Part shown: piece by piece, positions 33,850-48,100 of the stretch | Layout of the letters: every line of letters starts with the position of its first letter | How positions within the stretch are numbered: position 1 is the stretch's first letter | Assembly: GCA_013076295.1 (NCBI GenBank) | Contig: RQOL01000673.1 | Coordinates: 82,437-146,436, forward strand | Source of the DNA: Sanderia malayensis | Taxonomy: Eukaryota > Cnidaria > Scyphozoa > Semaeostomeae > Pelagiidae | Length of the DNA stretch: 64,000 nucleotides | Direction: 5' to 3' | Notes under the pieces: generated by a model | Seen by the model: the letters and a program-made list of their open reading frames with translations, nothing else | Told to the model about the DNA's origin: nothing | Databases searched by the model: none | Program-made: the position numbers and the translations under genes

Positions 33850-35601
33850 TTATGTTTTTGTTTCGTCGTCCTGTGATAATGGATGTACCTTGTTGAAGAT
33901 GTCGCTTATGAGGCCAATGTTATAACCTCGTTTAACAAGTGTAATTTGCAGTTGTTTTAAATGTTGTTCGAAATCGTTATCATCGGATATGATGAGACGA
34001 TAGCGTAGAGCCTGGCTATAGATAATGCCTTCTTTGCAATGGGTTGGATGGAAGGATAGTGCATGTAATAATGAGCAAACATCAGTAGGTTTTTTGTAAA
34101 GTGAAGTTTGTAGTGTCCCATTCGGGGTTAAAATGACCATGGTATCAAGAAATGCTATTTTGGTGAACGAAAAGGACATTTAAAATTGGATAGTATCATG
34201 TAGACTCTTCATATGATGGTAAAATGTGTGTAGGTTTTCTAAGCCGTGGGTCCAAATGGCAAAGATGTCATCTATAAATCGTAGCCATATCATTGGCTTT
34301 TGGTCAGCAGAGGCTGTAGTTAATATATGAGTTTCTATGTGATCCATAAAAATGTTTGCATAGTTAGGAGCAAATGGTGAGCCCATAGCAGTGCCATGTG
34401 TTTGTAAATAGAATTGGTTAAGAAATTGGAAATAATTCTTTTTCAGAATGAACTCCATGATTTGTTTCATAGATGGTAATGGTATTGGTATCTCAGTGCC
34501 ATAAAAGGTTTGTATAGATTGTAAACAGCAATTGATACCCTCATCCTGAGGAATGTTTGTGTAAAGTGATTTTACATCAAATGTGACCAAGATCGAGTTG
34601 GGTGGTATTGTACCTTCCAACAATTTGAGTTTTTGTAGAAAATGTGTAGTATCCTTGATGTAGGACGGAATCTGTCGTAGAATTTGTTTGATATAATAAT
34701 CAATGTACACTGAGAGGTTTGATGTGGGTGAATTGCAACCAGAGATAATCGGTCTGCCCGGTGTATTAGGTTTGTGTATTTTTGGTAACATGTAAAATAT
34801 AGGGGTCCTAGCATTATTACTAGGGTTAAGGAATGTAAATGTTGGTTCATCAATGACCTTTTTCATATATAAATGAGTAATGAAGGACGAGATATCCAGA
34901 ATTAGATCATGCATAGGGGTGTGGGGTATTGATATATAGTATTGGCTATTGTCGAGTTGGCGGTATGCTTCTCTTAGGTAATCATCAGTTGACCATATTA
35001 CTATTTTGCCTCCTTTGTCAGCAGGTTTGATAATGATGTCACGCATTGATGCAAGTTCGGGAAGAGCATTGCGTTCAGCTTCACAAAGGTTTTGTGGGGG
35101 ACTGATATCACATTGTAAGTTGGAAATATCATTTTGTACATTATCTACATAGTTGAGAATGCTAATGTTGTCAGGTTCAGGAGGTTGCCATGTTGAGCGA
35201 GTTTGTAATGGGAACTTAGGTGTTGTATGTCTATGTTGAAAATAATGTTTTATAAACAAACGTCGCCTGAAGGCATGAAAGGACGATTTAATTTCGCTAA
35301 TTGTAACTGGTTTGGGTGTAGGGATGAACGATAATCCCTTTGAAAGTACATCAATTTGTGTTTGTGTGAGATTATGATTACTCAAATTGTGAATTAGCAG
35401 GGAATTGTCAAAATCGTTTTGGATAGTACGGTGTAGGGATTTTTTCGCAGCATTTTTACGTAGATGGCGTTCACTACGTTTCCTTTTGATGCCAGCCATG
35501 CGTTTCAGAGTTCGGAGTTTCGATGTGTGTACTTGGAGTACGTCATCAGTAGTTTCTATTTTGAACAAAATGAATAGAAGCATATTGGCAGAAAGTTTCA
35601 C
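33850..35601 (-). pseudogene. Penelope-like element reverse transcriptase
   Basis: 35601-34180 is a 473-codon open frame. The N-terminal part has NLSNHNLTQTQIDVLSKGLS and FIPTPKP. The RT core has IIIKPADKGGKIVIW, FYMLPKIHKPNTPGRPIISG, LVTFDVKSLYTNIPQDEG, HGTAMGSPFAPNYANIFMD and IWLRFIDDIFAIW, where the Asp pair of the RT active site is seen as DD. A single in-frame TAA at 34180 is followed in the same frame by the thumb region FTKIAFLDTMV, SLYKKPTDVCSLLHALSFHP (34179-33850). These are diagnostic of Penelope-like elements. No GIY-YIG motif was read after the thumb, so the element is 3'-truncated or of an endonuclease-deficient kind. Apart from the stop the gene is the best preserved in the window. 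Confidence 0.9.
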
Positions 35602-36030
35602 TCAATAAAAATTAGAATGTTGTTGTTTCCAGTATTTATATAGAATTAGTAAAAATTTGGCTCATTCTAAAAGTGTATGCTTTATTATAGAATATAATGA
35701 GGAGTATGGCACTCGTTTTGGATTGGAATGGTTTCATTGTAAACTTTCAAGGATAATGTAACGTTGCAGATATTGCAAAACTGTGAATGTTAGGTGAAAC
35801 ATTATTAAAAAATACTGAATATCGTAAACGGCAAAGCTCCATAGGTATAAGGGTATGATGAAAGAGTATAAAATTAGTAACTGAAGATTTGCCGTAGGGT
35901 ATAGTCTAAAGATACATGTAATCGATATTAATTAAGGTAAAAAAACGATAAAATGTTGTAAAGTCAACGGATTTTCAAGAAAATGTAATGATTATTGACG
36001 AGGACGTTTATTGCCTCGTCCGGTAGGTTT
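35602..36030. other. No gene seen; sequence before the assembly gap
   Basis: AT-rich, probably the 5' region of the Penelope-like element. Just before the gap, GACGAGG (from 35997) and CCTCGTC form a 7-bp stem. Confidence 0.4.
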
Positions 36031-36130
36031 NNNNNNNNNNNNNNNNNNNNNNNNNNNNNNNNNNNNNNNNNNNNNNNNNNNNNNNNNNNNNNNNNNNNNN
36101 NNNNNNNNNNNNNNNNNNNNNNNNNNNNNN
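36031..36130. other. Assembly gap of 100 N
   Basis: Exactly 100 N, the usual placeholder for a gap of unknown size. The sequence on its right restarts the duplicated block. Confidence 0.98.
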
Positions 36131-36394
36131 GTGTGAGAGAAAATCGATGTCAAATTTGTTGCTTCAGTACGGGAAAATGAATGGGGCACAACTAGGCTCA
36201 ACTATGATGTCATAGTTGGCTCGACCCAGTCCTGAAAGTTAACCAAAAAAATGGCGAAAATGGCGAAATATAGACACTTCGCCACGTTATAACTCGTTAA
36301 CTATACATCAGATTTAAAAAATATTTGCGGATCTAAAATCAGTAAAGAAAGTTTTATCGATGTAAAGAATAAAAAAATAAGGTGTAGAGGCGCT
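36131..36394. mobile_element. Right-arm fragment of the long-TIR TTAA element
   Basis: Corresponds to 8276-8539, ends GGTGTAGAGGCGCT and is followed by TTAA (36395-36398). The rest of the element is cut off by the gap. Confidence 0.8.
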
Positions 36395-36398
36395 TTAA

Positions 36399-37277
36399 TA
36401 ATGTCCATAATTTTTGCTTTTCATCCTTTGCTTTTCATGGCAAGAACAGGTTACGTGTTGTTCAGGCATCATATTTTTATTTGATATTTCAAGTTCATAA
36501 CTGTTCTAATTCTTTTCTGTTTCTTACCATAGTTTTGAAAGACACAAGGCTCGGTAAGAAATGAGTTAATTTATTGCAGTTTTTCCTTCCGACTATTCTG
36601 TTCAGCTCTTTAATTATTTGTTTCCCTTATAAAAAGAGGCCCATTTTTATCGATTTTCAAGTAACAGACACCTCTCTTTCACAAACTTCTGTCAATTACG
36701 AAATGATATTCTCCTTCTTCAATGGTTTATAAATGTAACCCATGTACAATGAGTTACTCTTTGCCACAGATAAAAACATCAATTTTGTTTTATTTATCTT
36801 GAATATATGAACAAACTATTATGGGGCCCCTTTTAACAAATTGAATCTGTAAAGAAATTTGTTCATTTCTTAACAAGTGCACTGAATTCAACAAGTTAAT
36901 TTTCATTACCTACATGTTTTCTGAGTCTCTTTTTATGATTCCTTTATTTATGTCGACAAGAATTTTAAATCCAATTTACTCTCTTCCATTTTAGTAACTG
37001 TTTACATAACAGAAACGGGCACAGTTTAACGTAACGGCTTTCTTAAAATTTACATTATATTACATAGGATTACTTTTATAATAATGATTTGTTTACAACA
37101 CTATGCTTAACACTACCATATTTTTTAAATATATAATATTTACTTCTTTGTGTTGCAGCTTTCCACAGGGCTATAATTATTCCATTGCTGTTGTTATTGA
37201 GTACAAGCAATAACATTTACAATAGTATTGCCTAATTTAATTTTTTCCTACTTCTTTTTCAATTCACAACATGCACC
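36399..37277. other. No gene seen
   Basis: Equivalent of 8544-9423. Confidence 0.4.
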
Positions 37278-38876
37278 ATGCCGTGCAAGGCCAAAAGAAG
37301 TATAACCGGTGACAGACGTAGAAATGAAGTGCGAGAGAATGTGCAGCATAGGAGACAAATCAATCAACAGCTTCAACCTCAACAGACCGGAAATGCGGAT
37401 AACCCACTTGCAGCAGTCAACGATCTTCAACAAATGCAGATCGAAAACAATCAGCTAGAAGCCCCAGAATATCAGCCATTTCCAGTACAGTATCCCATTC
37501 CACAGATACAGCCCATGGAGGTGGAACAAGAGCTTCCCATTCTGAACCAAGAGCTTCCCATTCAGAACCAAGGGCTTCCAGCAGCAGGACAACCTGTAGA
37601 CATCGAGATGCAAGATGCAGTTCCAGTACCTGATGAAAATCAGATACCAGAACCCGTCAAAGATCAGCAAATGAAAGTTAACAACCCTGTCCCTGAGAAC
37701 AATGAAGCTGAAAACCTTATCCTCTTCTCGCCATTACCACACCACTTAAATAAAATGACCAGAACATGCATTCATTGTGGTGCAAAGTACTTCAAAGAAG
37801 AACAAAACACAAAAAAAATGCAACATATGTTGCATGGAAGGATTAATTGCTCTGGATCAAGTTGAACCACCTCCAAACAGTGTCATGCATAACTTATTAT
37901 TGACTTATGAGTTGTACCCTAAATTCATATTTTCATACATATGCTTTGTATTAAGTTAATTGCATTAATTATCACAGGTGTAACAGAAACAGACAGATCC
38001 AGAAAATACACAGAACTCTACATCATGGATACACAACAAGCATTGCAGGAACGGCAAAACACTGCAGGAGAACAACGTCTTGATTTGGACATTTTTGCAC
38101 TTCTACAGAATGAATTGATGGCAGTCAATCGATTTGCACAACAATATCGAAGCATGGGTGAAATATTGGAGGAACAGCGGCAGCAAGCTATTGCAAACAA
38201 TCAGCCTGTTCCGACATTCAAAATGATCATAACAGGTCGCCCACAACAAGATCGCAGATACGATAATCCTACTGCCAGAGAAATTGCAGCTATATACACA
38301 GTACAAAATGGAGGTGCACCAAATCGTGATGATAGAGAATTGCAAGTTCAAACAAGACACGGAGATCTCGTGAAGATTTACGCAACCAGTCCAAGTGCCG
38401 ATCCTCTCACATATCCATTGATATTCTTTCATGGTGACAGGGGTTACAGTTTGGACCTGCAACGATTGCCAACTGCAAACGTAAAGGGTCAGCAAAACAT
38501 GAATCGTATCCGACGCACCACACTAACCCTCGCTGAATAGTATTCATACAGAATCCAGGTCAGGGATGCATTCTCAACCATCCACATTGCATCACTTCCA
38601 TTTCAACAGGATCTGGTAGATGCATATACGAAGATAGAAGGCTTTTAAGAAATACAGCAAGCACAAGACAGTCAGACTAGCATACAGCCTTACTATCAAC
38701 AAGGCACAGGGACAATCTCTGAGGTATGTTGGTTTGTATTTACCTGAGCCCGTGTTCACACATGGTCAGTTATATGTGGCCATGTCCAGAGCAACATCAT
38801 TTGACAGGCTCAATGTATTCCTCCCAGAAGAAACACACAGGAAGACAAAAAACATTGTCTTCCAAGAAGTCCTTTA
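37278..38876 (+). pseudogene. Helitron RepHel remnant, copy 2
   Basis: Same architecture as at 9424: a zinc-motif segment 37278-37865 with CIHCGAKYFKEE, a Helitron-like N continuation 37978-38540 and a helicase tail 38654-38876 with INKAQGQ and [10 protein letters not shown]. This copy lacks the 222 bp (10037-10258 in copy 1) that encode ARASW and ITIHGKAHH. The deletion junction shares CAT on both sides. A 4-bp insertion at about 38873 (CCTTTAAAGG against CCAAGG) changes the frame after the helicase motif. Confidence 0.85.
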
Positions 38877-38879
38877 AAG

Positions 38880-40998
38880 GTCTTCACAAACTTTTCAGCA
38901 TAAATTGCGTTGCTCACAGAGGGTGTCAGTCTACCAAAATGCACGTACACAAATTACGGAGCTCAGATTGTGGTTCTAGCGGATCAGCATTGCACTACAG
39001 TGTGATGTTCCTGTTGTGATTTCAGCCCATCATTGCTGGTTTGCCAGGCCGCTCCAGTCAATTAGATCCGCCAAGAACGATGCGGACACTGTCAAAACAC
39101 TCCAGTGTCCGGGGGTGTTCGGCAACAGCAACAACACGATCTGGATCCTCGATAGCACCCGTATCAGAAGAGATATGTTTTGCCAAGCTCTCCGATATTG
39201 CCTATGGGAGTATGGCTTTCCTTTTCTCTGTGAAAACTGTAATCTCTCTATCAGCCATAGTTGTTTTAACAAGAATTAGCAGTGGATTACCCTCCTCTCA
39301 TCTCCTTATTTATAATAACAATATAGCTGATCCCTTATTATGTAATATACCAAATCTAAATTGCAGTTTTCATGAACAAGGAAACCTCGAACAAAGGTTA
39401 CCCCTTGAAGTTGGTGTTCGAGCTTTAAACTAATGTAACCGGCAATCTTTTTTTACTATGGTTAATTGTAATGGCACGATGAACCAGAAAAATAGACAGA
39501 CGTATCCTTGATATGTGTGACAAGATTGTGAATTCCTATTGAACAATGATGTGAACATCACCGGACACTCCACATGATGAATGAAGACATCAATACAATC
39601 TACAGATGGGGTAAATTTTCTCTCATTAATGTTCACTATCGATTCATAAATCATGAACATTAAATGGACATTAGAAGTTTGTGTACATTTTTCGTGCATG
39701 TTAAAGCCCATGCTTTCCTTTATGACATTGTATGCCAATGCCAAAGGTTTTTATAGTTGTGTATAGCACTTAATTGAAGCTATCGTCAATGACACTTACT
39801 ATATTACCGTTTATGTACTAATATATTATATACAAAAACAATGTAGGATTAATGATTCCAATATACAGGGTTGTCACCCCTACCCCTAAACAAAATATTT
39901 TGTCAGCAAAGGCACCTTATGAACAATTTTTGCAAATTTTTACCATATAATATTCAACTCATAAGACATTGTGTTTAAAAATATTTTGTATTCATCTCTT
40001 GTCATTTTTGAGCAATTGTATCCTGAGCAAATTTGTCAGATAAATCAAATGCAAAAAATGAAATTATCTTGCACTTCATCTACTAATTGTTACTAATAAC
40101 AAATGCCATTTCTAATAACATCTTCAACAAGAGAAGCATTACAGAACATATATAGGTTAGGCTTACCTTTGAATTGTGGCAGCAGAACTATTGTCAAAAG
40201 CACCGGGACTGTTAGCGAACCTAGTTATTGAAAAGAATATAATAGAATTCAAGCATTGCAACATCAGATCTCCAGGTTAGTTGTTATGATTCATATGTCT
40301 TTCTTGCATCAACAATGACCAGGGGTAATTCAATAAGAGCTTTCAAATGACAGAGTAAAATGTTGTAAGTTATTTCGCAGCTTGATTCTACAACAGCTTC
40401 TACAACAGCAATGCATACTCACTTTGCATACATCTGAGAGCAAAATCAATCAACTCTCATTTTAGTAAGGTTTTTAGTTTCTCTAAAGTCATTGTACTTT
40501 TGATTTTTATTGATCTTAATTGAATAAAAGGCAAGAATGAAATGATTTATGTAGTATGCTTGCCATTTCAAAGTCTAAGCTAGATATCTCCGGCAACTCA
40601 GAAACAAGATCCACTCTTGGTGTAAGACCTATCAAATCATCAACGTTTGGGTCTATATTTAGAAAAGTAAAGTGAGAGGTAAAAAAATGAAAAATGAAAG
40701 CTAGTCAACTGAAGGTTTTCATTTCCCTTCAAATTATAAATCAACTACTTTTCCGAGAAGTATACAGATGTAGGTGTTGAATGGAATTTTGTTCCAAGAC
40801 ATCACAAAAAGGGGGAATAGCATAACCCTTGCTATATAATTAGGGCTATACTCTTAGCTGAAAAGCAAAGAATTATATGGAAATCTATTAAGATATGCTA
40901 CTTGATATAATATTATGTCAAGTAGTAGATAGAGATATAATACTTGATCAATATTGTTACTTGGGCTATATCATACAATCTAATCTTACTAATATCGC
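38880..40998. other. No gene seen
   Basis: Equivalent of 11384-13363. The short frames here are not supported as genes. Confidence 0.4.
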
Positions 40999-41255
40999 CA
41001 GGGGCGCATCCAGGAAAAAGAATGAGTCTAGCTCAGGGGTCTGGGGAAAGTGCCGCAAACATTTTGTAGACCACGCCCTTTAGAATCTTGGAAAACGAAT
41101 GCCACTCCCTAAACAGAAAAGTGCATTGAAAGGGGGAGAGAATGCTAACAGGGAAAAGTAGTGTGGCTTTCAATTTTTTTCCACATGAAACAAAATATTG
41201 AAACAAACAATGAAATAATTATTGAAGGAAATTAAGCTTAAAGTTTCATTCTGGC

Positions 41256-43083
41256 TCATTGTTCAAGATTGGGGAAGCTTTTCTGGTCTATCCTCAGGAG
41301 CAAAGTAAACAATGTCTCCAGAGGCGGACCCTTGTCCATCATTAGCCAATTGTCTTCCGACATTTTAAATTCTGTTTTGATGTAGCGGGGCTCATCAAGG
41401 TCATCCTTATATAGGTTTAAAATTATAGAAAACTTGCCTTTCCAGTCTGACAGAGACACCGCTTTTGGGGGGAACGCGAAAAACCATGCAAGTGGAGATT
41501 TGTTTTGCTCAGAGAAGCGGGTTTGGGTTTGTTGAGACAAATGGTCGCCATGCTAGCCATCTAGTTCGGCAACATCGATAAGACGTGTGTCGGAAGCAGT
41601 TGGCAAAATGGCCTTAATGTTTACCGCCAAAAAGGCAAACCTATTGAGGCTGACATTGAAAAAATTCGATACCACACGTACAGTACTCATCATGTTTTTC
41701 ACCAAAGGTGTATCGCACGCTGATGCAGCAACAACATTCAAATCATGAGATGCACAATGGACATATGGAGCCTTGGGAAAGACTCTAGTAATCCTTGCTG
41801 CCGCTCCTGCACACTTGCCAGACATATTTGCAGCACCACGATACCCTTGCCATGAACAAACGTTCATATCAAGGGACAACTTTGCAATACCATCAAGGAT
41901 CTTATTTGAGATGGCTTCACCGGTTATGCCCTCGTTGCAAGGGAAAAAACCCACAAAAGAATCTCTGATTTGCGACTCTCTGTCGACGTATCTTAACACA
42001 ATAGGCATTTGTTTAACATTGCTGACATCTACAGCTTCATCATTCAGAATCGTAAAGAATTTTGCCTCTTTTATCTCTGAGGTGATCTTCTGCAAAATAA
42101 CTTCATCACAAATTGTAATTACTGTGTCGTTTTCAAAAGATATGTAGCCGATTTTGGTGCATTGGCTCTGTGATCCTCGAAAACTGAATTATCGCCAAAT
42201 TTTAGCAAATATGTTATTATCTCTTGCACGTTCCCCGGAATATGTTCTTTCTTATCATAATTTTCAGAATCATCATGGTGACCTCGTAGTGCATTGCTCT
42301 GGTGCCCACAAAAAATTAATGCTCCAACTCTGAGTCTTAATTTTGCTCTGTTAACCTCAATTTGTTTGCTCATTATTTTATTCATTTGGAGATCAATGGA
42401 CTTGAGCTTATTTTCAAAGCAGTGTATAAAATGCGTGGCCTTCAAAATAGCTGTTCGATGACGAGGACATTTCTCTGAATGGGCTCGAAACTGTGGAATC
42501 GCTGTTGACCAAGTATTGAATGGGGATTTACATAGCCTATCCAGTTTTGAGCATTACGAATAGTTTCATTTGAACGGAAGATAACACAAGGTAAGGAAAA
42601 GGCACCGTCTAGCTTTCGTGAATATTCTAACCATGGAAAGTCAGACAACCATTTTAACTGAAATTTTCTGCCAGAAAAGTAGGAAGGACATGCGAAATTG
42701 GGCTTTGCAGTATTTGTTAACAGGGCATACTTTTGTTCATCAGATAAAATGGCTGAATTCTGGTAAAAATTGCCAACATCACTTTCAATATCAAATATCA
42801 TAGGTTCTATACTTCTATTGTTAACATCAAGTTTGACATTAAGGGAAGCAGTTGCATTTAGATTATTTTGATCAGCATGAGCATGAGCAACATGGGCAGT
42901 GTCAGCCACAGAGTTTCTGATCTTAGATGGTTCTGTTGGGACATCATCATGTATGTTGGGAATTTTTGCTCCAAAATGGTCAAGAAGAGTTAGTTCATGC
43001 TGCTTTCTTTTCTTTCCCAATGTGAGACATAGCAAAAACTTGCATTGCAGCACATCGGAAAATGAACACCTTTTCGTTTTCAT
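41256..43083 (-). pseudogene. hAT transposase, DUF4371/TTF-type, copy 2
   Basis: Segments 43083-42442, 42445-42119, 42095-41553 and 41540-41256. Unlike copy 1, the NDEAVD to SGKCAGAAARI region is one open frame (180 codons) because VCSWQGYRG has Ser where copy 1 has a stop. The frameshift after LKTTQ remains, and the C-terminal dimerisation region is missing here too. Confidence 0.8.
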
Positions 43084-43496
43084 CTAATTCATGATCAAAA
43101 GCATGAGGCAAGCTGTTGCATTGAACAATAATTCATATACATTTTCAACATTTCCACCTTGTATATTCAACATTTTCAACTTCTATTCTCTAGAAAGATT
43201 CAATTGGCATGCCAATAACAGAAGACAGAGTTAACAAGCACAAAAATGATGAATATGTGAATGACTTGGCATTTGCTTTTGCTTCTTCAAGCACAGCTGG
43301 GATACGGTCATCTTTACTAAACAATTTATAGGCAGGCTAGGAGAATAGGATTGAGAAGATGGTGTTTTATTTAGCAGCTTTCCATTAAGTGATTGACCAT
43401 AAATAATTGGATGATTGGCATAATACCCTGCATTTCTAAACAGCTCTATAGAAGTTAGATTTCGTAGACAGGCAAATAAGCTCTCACTACATATTA

Positions 43497-44699
43497 ATGA
43501 TGTTAATTAATGCAGCAAAAACCGCAATGTCTGAAATAGATATTCATATAACTGGCATAGATATGTCATCAGCTTTTGACACAATAGACAGAAAATTGCT
43601 ACTCGAAATCCTGAAAGATATTCTAGATGAAGATGAAATAAGATTAGTTAGATTTCTACTAAGTGATACTAATATATCAATCAAAGTTAAAGGAGCAACT
43701 GAGAATCTGCCATTTCAAGCTAACGTAGGCACACCTCAAGGCAATAGCTTAAGCCCAGTGTTATTTATTGTATACTTGGAAACAGCTTTGAGAGAAATAA
43801 GAAAAGTTCAAAAAGAGGAAAATGGACTACCAACAGAGATGGCATATGCTGATGATGTGGACTTTATAAGCACGATAAAACACAAAGATATCAATGAAAT
43901 AAGTACAATATTGAAGAAGTATAAATTACTAGTAAACAATGACAAAACTGAATATACCACCGTGAATAGAAAAAAAGTAAAGAAGGAAGAGGTCTAGAGA
44001 AATGTAAAGAAAGTAGGATCGTTGTTAGGTGATGAAGAAGATATAAATAGAAAAAAACAATTAGCAAATGCCTCAATGAATAAAATAAATGCAATATATT
44101 TAAAGAAAAGCAAAGTAAAGCTGAAGACAAAGATGAAAATATATAGAGCTCTAGTGAAATCAGTCCTACTATATAACTGCGGAACTTGGGGTGTAACAAC
44201 AAATGAACAGACAAGATTAGATTCATACCATAGAAGGCATCTAAGAAGAATTTTAGGGGTAAAATATCCAGATAAAATAACAAACAAAAAATTATATAAA
44301 GTGACAGGGGAAAAGCCTATATCACATACAATGAGAAAGCAAAGATGGGAACTTCTGGGACATATTCTTAGAAGAGATAGAAAGATTCCAGCATTCAGAG
44401 CGATGGAGCTTTATTTTGAGTCCAGAAAAGCAAAAGGATTCAAAGGTAAACCGAGAACAACGGTGCCTAGAGTATTAAATGAAGATTTAAATATGTATCA
44501 CAAGAAAGACAAGATAAAAGCTGAACATAATTACTGTCATCATCTGAAACTAAACAACAAGAAAGATCTAGAAGAATTGAGAGCTATGGCACAAGACAGG
44601 AAGTTGTGGAGTAGGTTTAAAGAAGAAGTAGTGAAGGCCGGAGAAGCAGCAACACACATTGGTGGAGCAGCGGAACTCCTATAACTAACTAACTAACAT
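43497..44699 (+). pseudogene. LINE A, ORF2 3' part, copy 2
   Basis: 43497-43997 joins all reverse transcriptase core motifs in one frame: DMSSAFDTID, GTPQGNSLSPVLF and MAYADDVDF. The GTPQGD motif has D changed to N. The TAG after KKEEV is shared with copy 1. 44022-44684 is the C-terminal part (WELLGHILRRDRKIP), followed by the (TAAC)n tail ending about 44699. Confidence 0.8.
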
Positions 44700-45126
44700 A
44701 TTAATGATACAGAGCACGCATTATATAAGCAATTTTTATCTCCAGAAGTCCTGTGAAAAATATTTGAAGATCATCAGATTGGATAATATTTATTATAGGT
44801 TAAGGGTACGGAAAGGCCCATTATGGGGTACTCATAAGAGATGGGAAGATACTATTTGACAGTTAAAAATGGACATAAAATTCAATGTAAAGGTAATGCA
44901 AACTCAAACTCAAAATTTTTTTCAGCAGATTGCTAATTACAAGTTACATCATATAATAAAGTTGTTTAAAAATACCATCATTAATTTAAATTGTTAATTT
45001 GTAAAACAACGTATTATAATTTTAGCCGATGGACACATGCAAAGAACTCAGATAGAGCTATCAAAGCCATATGCCCAGTTAGTTGACGTGTTTTGACAAT
45101 ACATAAGTTTAAATTTGGTTTGCATA
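44700..45126. other. No gene seen between the LINEs
   Basis: Equivalent of 17061-17461, with a replaced block near 44898-44943. Confidence 0.35.
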
Positions 45127-48100
45127 TTAACAATAAGAAACAGCAAATATGGTTGATATTGTTTGTAGAGAAAAACCAAGGCAGGAAGACTGTCGTGTGT
45201 TGTGGTGATGAAGGTTTTTTGTTCTTAAAAATTCTTGTCCTAGGGTAGTATTATTAGTGCCTTTACTTATTTGAAAAAAGCATTTCGCTGTTTCAAGTTT
45301 GTAAAGCTGGTTAAAATTTAGAAGTTTTAAGCGTTTAAAGATTGGGTCACTGTGAGCAGTGTGTGGAGCAAAGTCTGTCATTCTGGCGGCCTTTTTTAGA
45401 TTGCGGTTTAGTGGCCCTAAGATTGACTTGTTTGCGCACCCCCACATTAGTATACCGTAAAGTGCATGGCATTGAATAAATGAGTGATATAGGGTTCTCA
45501 AAGTATTTTTTGAAGCAAAATGTCTTCATTTATAACGAATTCCAATACCTTCAGATATTTTAATATTTACTTGTTTTATGTGTTGTTTCCAGTTTAGTTT
45601 TTCATGCATTATAATTCCGAGGTAATTTGTATAGTTTTCTTGTTTACGTTTTTCATTATTTACACTGAGATTTATTGTTTTTACACCATTTTTAGGACTG
45701 ACAATAGAAAAGTTTGATTTCAAAACTTTTAGTGATAGTTTGTTCGCTAATAGCCATTCAGATACTTCAGTCAGTTGAGAATTAACAACTCGCTCAATGA
45801 AATCAAGATTTTTGTCTGCAAATAGAAGACTCATATCATCTGCAAAAAGGCAAAGATGTAGTTCTTTAGAAAAATTATATATCATTAATGTACTAAACAA
45901 ACAAAGAAAAAACTCTTTTATTCTGCTACTGGCAGTTTCATGTCTTACTTTAAGACAATCCTCAGGCAACATAGATGATATATCATTAATGATAAATGAA
46001 AAAAAATAAAATAAATAATAAAATAAATGAAAAATAAAAAAAATAAAAATAAATAAAAAACAAACAACAAATAAATAAAAAAACAAAAAACGATGTTTTT
46101 TAACATAAATGATATATCATTAATGTATAAAAGAAATAGTAATGGTCCAAGTACACTTCCTTGTGGAACACCATTTGCAATGACTACTTGTTTTCGTTTA
46201 TGTAAATATGATTGAAACCACGAGAGAACTATTCCTCTGATGCCGTAGTTTTCTAGTTTTTTAATAAGATATTGTGGTTAACGGTGTCAAATTCATTGCT
46301 AAAATCAAGAAATATACAGCAAGATAAGAGGCCTTTTTCAATAGTATTAATTTGTTGGGATTCAAGCTCCAAGATTGCTAGAGACATTGACTTAATTTCT
46401 TGAAAACCATTTTGATGCTTGTATATTATATTGTTTATTCCTAAAAACCATATTGATGCTTGTATATTATATTGTTTATTCCTAAACCAAACGAGAATTC
46501 ATCATTTTTTCATAAATTTTACTAAAAATTAGAAGAATCAAGATAGGACGATAATTACCACATTCTAATTTTGATTTACTTTTATGAATTGGTATAGTTT
46601 TTGCAAATTTTAACTTCTCCGGAAAAATACCCTCCAAGAATGTAGAATTCGCTATTGTAGAAAAAGGTTCAGATATAGTTTGACAAACTAGTTGAATGAG
46701 TCTAGTAGGAATATTATAAGAATCATTTGATTTGCTTTCATCAAGGTTAGCTATTATGTTGTTGACCTCTTCCAGAGTGACTGGATCTAGAGACATACTA
46801 TTAAAGTTTGAGTTCGATAAATAATCATTAAAATGTTTTATAGATGGCTTCATTTTTTTTACTACCTTTCGGCCAACTGAAGTAAAGTACTGATTAAATA
46901 AATTAGCGAGAATCTTGCTATCAGATGTGAATTTCCCATTTATTAGCAAATTAAGTTTAAATTAAGTTATTAGCAAATCATTATTATCGTTATGTGCATT
47001 AATTATTTCTTTAACGCCAGACCAAAGTTTCTTATTGTTTTTTGAAATTTTTCAAAATATGAGGCATAATAGGTTTTTTACGTTTTCTTATTAAGTGATA
47101 AATAAGATCCTGTAATATTTGTATTTTCGATATAAATTCTGGTTTTTGGTGTTAAGAAATTTTTTATAATATTTGTTTTTTGTTAAGATGCTTTTTGTGA
47201 TGCAAGGTTTTAATATTTGTTTGTACATTTTCTTTGTTATGGGTTTTAAGGGAGCATGTTTATTGATCGTATAAAGTAGGTTCTTGTGAAATACGTCATA
47301 ATTTTCGTTTGATCCCTGAATTGAGTTGACAGTGGTTTTGAGATTTCGTTGTTTCAAACCACATATGTATAAGTCAGGGTTGAAATCCTTATAATCGCGA
47401 AAGAATCCTCTATTATTTCTCGTTGATTTCAACAGCATGTTTTTGCAGAAGATAAAATTAGGCATATGATCGGATAATTAGAGATCAAATTGCCACTAAA
47501 GACCTCATGGTCGACTGAATTCAGAAAAATATTATCAATTATTGATTGTTTATTATTGTTTAGTATTTTACTAGGCTGAAGGCTGAAAAAAGGCTGAAAA
47601 AAGTTTGAGAGGAGGAGATTTAAGAAATTTTCTGCGTAATCACTCGAGTCAATATTAAATAGATTGATATTGAAGTCTCCTACTATAAAAACGGTTTTTT
47701 TCTTTATCCTTATTTTCCTTGAAATAGTATTATTTAAATATTCCAAGAATTTATGATCATTTCTCTTTCTTGGGTGGCAGTAAATAACTGCAACAAGGGA
47801 ACTGTTTTATTTTTAGATTTCATTTCTACCTAGTTTGCTTCAAATTGGCATTCATCATCCGAGTGAGATATATCTAAGTCTGTCGGAGGGGTAAAACAAA
47901 GGTCATTTGAGACAAAGAAACCCCAGCCTCCTTTTAAACGTTGCCCAGTGTTCCATGATACTTTTGGTATCCCGGAAAAGGTAGATTATTAATGATTGAT
48001 TCTTTTTTTCAGTTATCCATGTTTCTGATAAGGCTATAACATGAAATTTATGTCCCGGCGATGTTGTTAGTAGTTCTAAATTTTCAAGGTTTTTATTCAG

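Noticed and set aside
35500..35545. Hammerhead ribozyme core (CTGATGA ... GAAAC on minus), as known in Penelope-like elements
   Set aside because: Between the two core motifs no stem II closes next to GAAA, and the sequence is within the conserved coding region.
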